DNA of 64,000 nucleotides from an uncultured Oscillospiraceae bacterium (GTDB lineage Bacteria; Bacillota; Clostridia; Oscillospirales; Oscillospiraceae). A program made the translations under genes and the position numbers. Position 1 is the first letter of the stretch. Every line of letters starts with the position of its first letter. Location: positions 124,001 through 188,000 of the forward strand of contig CAJUNA010000005.1 in the NCBI GenBank assembly GCA_910587645.1, written 5' to 3'. The notes beneath the pieces were generated by a model, which made no database searches, was not told the DNA's origin, and saw only the letters and a program-made list of their open reading frames with translations. Of the stretch, positions 60,172-64,000 are shown one piece after another.

Positions 60172-61281
60172 ATGAAGTTCTCATGCGAAAAACTTCTCCT
60201 GCAAAACGCAGTTTCCACCGCTTCCCGTGCCGTTGCAGCCAAAAGCACCATCCCCGCCCTGGAAGGCGTCCTGCTGCAAACAACTACCCATCTCACCATT
60301 TCCGGCTACAATATGCAAACTGGCATCCGTACCAACATAGAAGCGGACATCACAGAAGAAGGTTCCCTCGTCCTGCCCTCCCGGCTATTTAACGAAATCC
60401 TCCGCCGCCTGCCCGATGACATCGTTACTTTTTCCACCAACAGCGGCACAAACGTATGTTTAACCTGCGGCGATACGTCTTACAACATCACAGCCCTGCC
60501 GGCTGACGACTACCCCGAACTCCCGGAAGTAGAAGACCAATACTCCATCCGCATCCAGCAAAATACCCTCCGTTCCATGATCTCTGAAACATCCTTCGCA
60601 GTCTCCACCGATGAATCCCGCCCCATCCACACCGGATCCCTCTTTGAAATCGGGGAAAACAGCCTGACTGTTGTCAGCGTAGACGGCTTCCGCCTGGCAC
60701 TCCGCCGGGAAAACCTGGAAGGGGCAAAGGGAGGCTCCTTCCACTTTGTAGCCCCTGGCACAGCCCTGAACGAGGTAGAAAAGATCTGCGCTGACACAGA
60801 CGAAGAAGCTACCATAACCCTGGGCAGCCGCCACCTCCTTTTTGAATGCGGCGAGACCCAACTAATCTGCCGCCGCCTAGAGGGCGAATTCTTAGATTAC
60901 CACGCCGCCATTCCCCGCGCCAACCCCATCTCTATCACCGTCAGCACCAAATCCCTCATCAGCTCCATTGACCGTGTATCAGTAGTCATATCCGAAAAAC
61001 AAAAAAGCCCCATCCAATGCGTCTTTGACAGCGGCAAAGTAACCATATCCGCAAAAACCACCAACGGCGAAGCCCGGGACGTCTGTTCCATCGATGGGGA
61101 TGGCAGCAGCCTAACTATTGGTTTCAATAACCGCTACCTGATGGACGCTTTAAAATACGCCCCAGCGGACACAGTACGCATGGAGCTGAACACCAGCATT
61201 TCCCCCTGCGTCATCCTGCCTGCGGAAGGGGAAGAACGGTTTCTCTATATGGTCCTTCCCGTACGGCTGAAAAATAATTAA
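60172..61281 (+). CDS. dnaN: DNA polymerase III beta clamp
   Basis: 369 residues, family length. Three clamp domains. MKFSCEKLLLQNAVSTASRAVAAKSTIPALEGVLLQ is the domain 1 signature; SVDGFRLALRRENL and a C-terminal FLYMVLPVRLKNN, with the hydrophobic peptide-binding pocket region, agree. It is the sliding clamp. SD AAAGGA precedes the ATG. It follows oriC and starts the block dnaN-S4-recF-remB-gyrB. Confidence 0.99.
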   Translation: MKFSCEKLLLQNAVSTASRAVAAKSTIPALEGVLLQTTTHLTISGYNMQTGIRTNIEADITEEGSLVLPSRLFNEILRRLPDDIVTFSTNSGTNVCLTCGDTSYNITALPADDYPELPEVEDQYSIRIQQNTLRSMISETSFAVSTDESRPIHTGSLFEIGENSLTVVSVDGFRLALRRENLEGAKGGSFHFVAPGTALNEVEKICADTDEEATITLGSRHLLFECGETQLICRRLEGEFLDYHAAIPRANPISITVSTKSLISSIDRVSVVISEKQKSPIQCVFDSGKVTISAKTTNGEARDVCSIDGDGSSLTIGFNNRYLMDALKYAPADTVRMELNTSISPCVILPAEGEERFLYMVLPVRLKNN

Positions 61282-61296
61282 CTGGGTATACTTTTT

Positions 61297-61512
61297 ATGG
61301 AAACAATTACCATTACAACAGAATATATCCGCCTGCAAGACCTAATGAAGCTGGCGTCTATGGTCTCTACCGGCGGCGAAGCCAAACAGTTAATCCAGGA
61401 CGGCCAGGTTCAAGTGAACGGCGAGCCCTGCTTGCAGCGGGGCCGGAAGCTCCGTCCCGGCGACACCGTCACCTACCGCAGCCGGACTTATACCACAGCC
61501 TATGCGGATTGA
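61297..61512 (+). CDS. S4-domain RNA-binding protein (YaaA/RlbA-type)
   Basis: 71 residues. An S4 fold: IRLQDLMKLASMVSTGGEAKQLIQDGQVQVNGEPCLQRGRKLRPGDTV. This is the YaaA-type gene normally lying between dnaN and recF in Firmicutes; related short S4 proteins work with ribosomes. Its last 11 bases overlap recF. No strong SD is seen, so translation may depend on dnaN. Confidence 0.95.
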   Translation: METITITTEYIRLQDLMKLASMVSTGGEAKQLIQDGQVQVNGEPCLQRGRKLRPGDTVTYRSRTYTTAYAD

Positions 61513-62605
61513 CCGGATCAAGCTGGAGGACTTCCGTAACTACGCCGGCCAGGAAGTATATTTTGACCCTGTGTGCAACGTCATCTGTGGCGAAAACGCC
61601 CAAGGGAAAACCAACCTCCTGGAAGCAATGGTTTGTCTCTCCACGGGCAGGTCCCACCGCACCCGCTCTGACCGGGAACTGATCCGTTTCACCCGGGAGG
61701 GTTTCCGCCTGGAGGGGGAGATCCACTCCCGAGACCGGGAATTCACCAGCCGGATTGAAGCTGGCTTTGGTAAAAAAAAGCGTATCACAATCAACGGAGT
61801 CCCCGCCAAAGCAGCTTCCGACCTCAGCGCGGTATTAAACACAGTATTTTTCTGCCCCGAGGATCTACAGTTAATCAAAGAAGGGGCATCCGCCCGCCGC
61901 CGCTTCATTGACACATCCCTGTGCCAGCTCCGTCCCCGCTACGCCGCCGCCCTGACGGAATACCAGCGGCTCCATGAGCATAAGACCCGCATCCTGCGGG
62001 ACTGCGCGGACCGTCCGGATTTAATTGCCACGCTGCCGGACTTTAACCTGCGCATGGCGGAGACAGGCGCAATCCTGATCCACTACCGGGCGCGTTTTAT
62101 TAAGATGCTGGCCTCCTGCGCGGCAACGGCGCATAAGGAATGCTCCGGCGGCAGGGAGGAGCTGGGGCTGCAATACAAGACAGTTAAAACTGTCTCAGAC
62201 CCATTTGGCGATCATAAACTGCTGGTTGTCCAGCTTTTAGAGCACCAACGCCAGCATCATTACGCGGAAATTTCCAGCCGCCAATGCCTTTCCGGGCCTC
62301 ACAAGGATGACCTGGAGGTACTGTTGGACGGGCTGAACGCCCGTTCTTACGCTTCCCAGGGCCAAACCCGCACGGCGGCGTTAGCACTCAAGCTGGCGGC
62401 CCGTGAGATCCATAAAGAAGTGATCGGGGAGTATCCCATCTTACTGCTGGACGATGTTCTCAGTGAGCTCGACCCCAAGCGGCAGGAGTATGTCCTAAAC
62501 CGCATTGGCAGTGGGCAGGTATTTATTACCTGCTGTGAAGAGGACCGGCTGCATTCTTTACTGAAGGGCAGCGTCTACCGGGTCAAAAATGGCGTTGTGA
62601 CATAA
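61502..62605 (+). CDS. recF: DNA replication and repair protein RecF
   Basis: 367 residues. MRIDRIKLEDFRNYAGQEVYFDP, Walker A GENAQGKT (30-37), ABC signature LSGPHKDDLEVL, Walker B PILLLDDVLSELD and the D-loop before QVFITCCEED. An SMC-like ATPase that helps load RecA at gaps. It overlaps the S4 gene by 11 bases, which indicates coupled translation. Confidence 0.99.
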   Translation: MRIDRIKLEDFRNYAGQEVYFDPVCNVICGENAQGKTNLLEAMVCLSTGRSHRTRSDRELIRFTREGFRLEGEIHSRDREFTSRIEAGFGKKKRITINGVPAKAASDLSAVLNTVFFCPEDLQLIKEGASARRRFIDTSLCQLRPRYAAALTEYQRLHEHKTRILRDCADRPDLIATLPDFNLRMAETGAILIHYRARFIKMLASCAATAHKECSGGREELGLQYKTVKTVSDPFGDHKLLVVQLLEHQRQHHYAEISSRQCLSGPHKDDLEVLLDGLNARSYASQGQTRTAALALKLAAREIHKEVIGEYPILLLDDVLSELDPKRQEYVLNRIGSGQVFITCCEEDRLHSLLKGSVYRVKNGVVT

Positions 62606-62651
62606 AAAGGACGGCATGGATCCAATCAATCAGCAGACAGGAAGGGAAACC

Positions 62652-62915
62652 ATGTATCTCCATTTAGGAAGCAGCATTGCAGTGCCAATCAAAGATATTA
62701 TCGGGATTTTCGATATTGACAACGCCACCACCGAAAAAACCACCCGCGCCTATTTAAAATCCGCCGAGGAGGAGGGAATGGTTATCACCGTAGGCGATGA
62801 CCTTCCCAAATCCCTGGTTGTCTGCTGCCCAAAGGGGAGCTGGCAGCGCGTCTATATTTCCCCCCTGGCCCCGTCTACCCTTGTGGGCCGTCTGGAAACC
62901 AACCGTATATACTGA
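62652..62915 (+). CDS. remB: DUF370 / extracellular matrix regulator RemB-type protein
   Basis: 87 residues. MYLHLGSSIAVPIKDIIGIFDIDNATTEKTTRAYLKSAEEEGMV is the DUF370 signature. In Bacillus, YaaB/RemB sits in the same recF-gyrB interval. The start ATG follows GGAAGGG by about 6-8 bases; an upstream ATG adds 12 residues with no family match. Confidence 0.93.
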   Translation: MYLHLGSSIAVPIKDIIGIFDIDNATTEKTTRAYLKSAEEEGMVITVGDDLPKSLVVCCPKGSWQRVYISPLAPSTLVGRLETNRIY

Positions 62916-62932
62916 CTGGAGGTCAAAAATAA

Positions 62933-64000
62933 ATGCCTGATTTAATCGAAAGAAACGAAGCTGTCCAGGAGGATGAGATGGCAAGCCAACCGGTAGAGCA
63001 CGCCTATGGCGGCAGTGAGATCCAAGTCCTTGAAGGGCTGGAGGCCGTCCGCAAGCGCCCCGGCATGTACATCGGCTCCACCAGCGAGTCCGGCCTGCAC
63101 CATTTGGTCTATGAAATCGTAGACAATTCTATCGACGAGGCCCTTGCCGGCTTCTGTGACGAGATCACTGTGTCCATCAACGGGGATAACACTATCACCG
63201 TCACCGACAATGGCCGCGGCATCCCCGTTGACATCCAGCCACAGACTGGCCTTCCCGCCCTGGAGGTGGTATTTACCGTCCTGCACGCGGGCGGAAAATT
63301 TGGCGGCGGCGGCTATAAAGTATCTGGAGGCCTGCACGGCGTAGGCGCCAGCGTGGTCAACGCCCTGAGCGAATGGCTGGAGGTACAGGTCCACAAGGAT
63401 GGGCAGATCTATGAGATGAAATTCTCCCGCGGCGACATCACCCAGCCAATGAAAGTGGTGGGCAGTACCAGTAAGACCGGTACCTCCGTCACCTTCAAGC
63501 CCGATCCGGAGATGTTTGACGTTACCACCTACAGCTATGATACCATCCACACCCGGATGCAGCAGCAGGCTTTTCTGAACGCCGGCCTGAAAATCAACAC
63601 CCTTGACAAGCGGGAAGGCCAGGAAGTGTCTGACAGCATGTGCTATGAGGGCGGTATCCGGGAGTATGTTACCTGGCTGAACCAGAATAAGACCCCAATC
63701 CATAATGATGTGATCTATATGAGGGGCATGAAGGACGATTCTTCCGTAGAAATTGCCCTGCAATATAACGACAATTATAACGAAACCATTGTCTCCTTCG
63801 CCAACGATGTGCGTACGCCGGAGGGCGGCATGCACGAGGAGGGCTTCAAGCGCGCCCTGACCACGGTGCTGAACGCCTATGGCAAGAAGGCAAACCTGAT
63901 TAAGGGTGATGATAAAGTAACCGGCGAGGACTGCCGTGAGGGCATCACTTGCGTGATCTCAGTCAAGCTGACAGAGGCCCAGTTTGAGGGACAGACCAAA
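62933..64000 (+). CDS. gyrB: DNA gyrase subunit B, 3' end outside the window
   Basis: The first 356 codons are visible and the frame is open to the last base. After a short N-terminal extension the GHKL ATPase follows: IQVLEGLEAVRKRPGMYIGST, LHHLVYEIVDNSIDEALAG, TVTDNGRGIPVDI, VLHAGGKFGGGGYKVSGGLHGVGASVVNALSEWL. The transducer domain starts near residue 235. It introduces negative supercoils with GyrA. SD TGGAGGT lies about 10 bases before the ATG. Confidence 0.98.
   Translation, partial: MPDLIERNEAVQEDEMASQPVEHAYGGSEIQVLEGLEAVRKRPGMYIGSTSESGLHHLVYEIVDNSIDEALAGFCDEITVSINGDNTITVTDNGRGIPVDIQPQTGLPALEVVFTVLHAGGKFGGGGYKVSGGLHGVGASVVNALSEWLEVQVHKDGQIYEMKFSRGDITQPMKVVGSTSKTGTSVTFKPDPEMFDVTTYSYDTIHTRMQQQAFLNAGLKINTLDKREGQEVSDSMCYEGGIREYVTWLNQNKTPIHNDVIYMRGMKDDSSVEIALQYNDNYNETIVSFANDVRTPEGGMHEEGFKRALTTVLNAYGKKANLIKGDDKVTGEDCREGITCVISVKLTEAQFEGQTK

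Overview
This window looks like part of a spore-forming, GC-rich member of the Clostridia. The likely family is Oscillospiraceae/Ruminococcaceae, which is inferred from gene content and not proven. Support comes from sporulation genes (spmA, spmB, gpr), an S-layer-homology protein, Gram-positive type SD sequences, a remB-type DUF370 gene in the dnaA-dnaN-recF-gyrB run, and a queT gene with a leader resembling a class III preQ1 riboswitch. The right end is the replication origin: dnaA, a cluster of DnaA boxes, dnaN, an S4-domain gene, recF, remB and the start of gyrB. No rRNA, tRNA, CRISPR array, complete insertion sequence or prophage was seen.

Layout. 1-4.5 kb: the 3' part of an SLH surface protein, two tiny genes, an S1-domain protein, rarA and a LURP-one-like gene. 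4.5-13.5 kb: a sensory block on the minus strand with an MCP, an orphan sugar-binding lipoprotein, a hybrid kinase fused to a DegV lipid-binding module, a second hybrid kinase ending in Hpt, and a CheY-like regulator. 13.6-15.5 kb: queT with its leader, and a glycosyltransferase. 15.7-25.4 kb: a glycan-foraging locus with a DUF4091 protein, a YesM/YesN two-component pair, an ABC sugar importer and a GH29 alpha-L-fucosidase. 25.4-29.6 kb: a restriction/defence island with McrC, McrB, a possible LAGLIDADG-fold protein and a beta-class DNA methyltransferase. 29.9-32.7 kb: rpsO-pnp. 32.8-41.9 kb: a small RHH regulator facing a tight seven-gene surface-polysaccharide-like operon (exported TIM-barrel-like protein, VTC domain, DUF4956, CotH, membrane-anchored hydrolase-like protein, HEAT protein, processive GT2 synthase). 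42-49.3 kb: pepF, pepD, asnA, htrA and spmBA. 49.3-58.3 kb: comEC with an XRE regulator, an LTA-synthase-like enzyme, gpr, rpsT, a GDPD, an MFS sugar transporter and a HAD phosphatase. 58.5-64 kb: the origin and initiation genes.

Three groups deserve most attention. First, the kinase block, where a hybrid histidine kinase carries a complete DegV (FakB-type fatty-acid-binding) domain and sits beside a kinase with the only Hpt domain in the block. Second, the VTC-DUF4956-CotH-HEAT-GT2 operon, which has the parts of a membrane polysaccharide synthase plus two uncommon phosphotransfer-type enzymes, and is preceded by a long palindrome and two overlapping hairpins. Third, the McrBC/methyltransferase island, whose McrB lacks the usual N-terminal DNA-binding domain and whose fourth gene may be a new type of nuclease. 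Family assignments rest on motif reading only; no searches were run.
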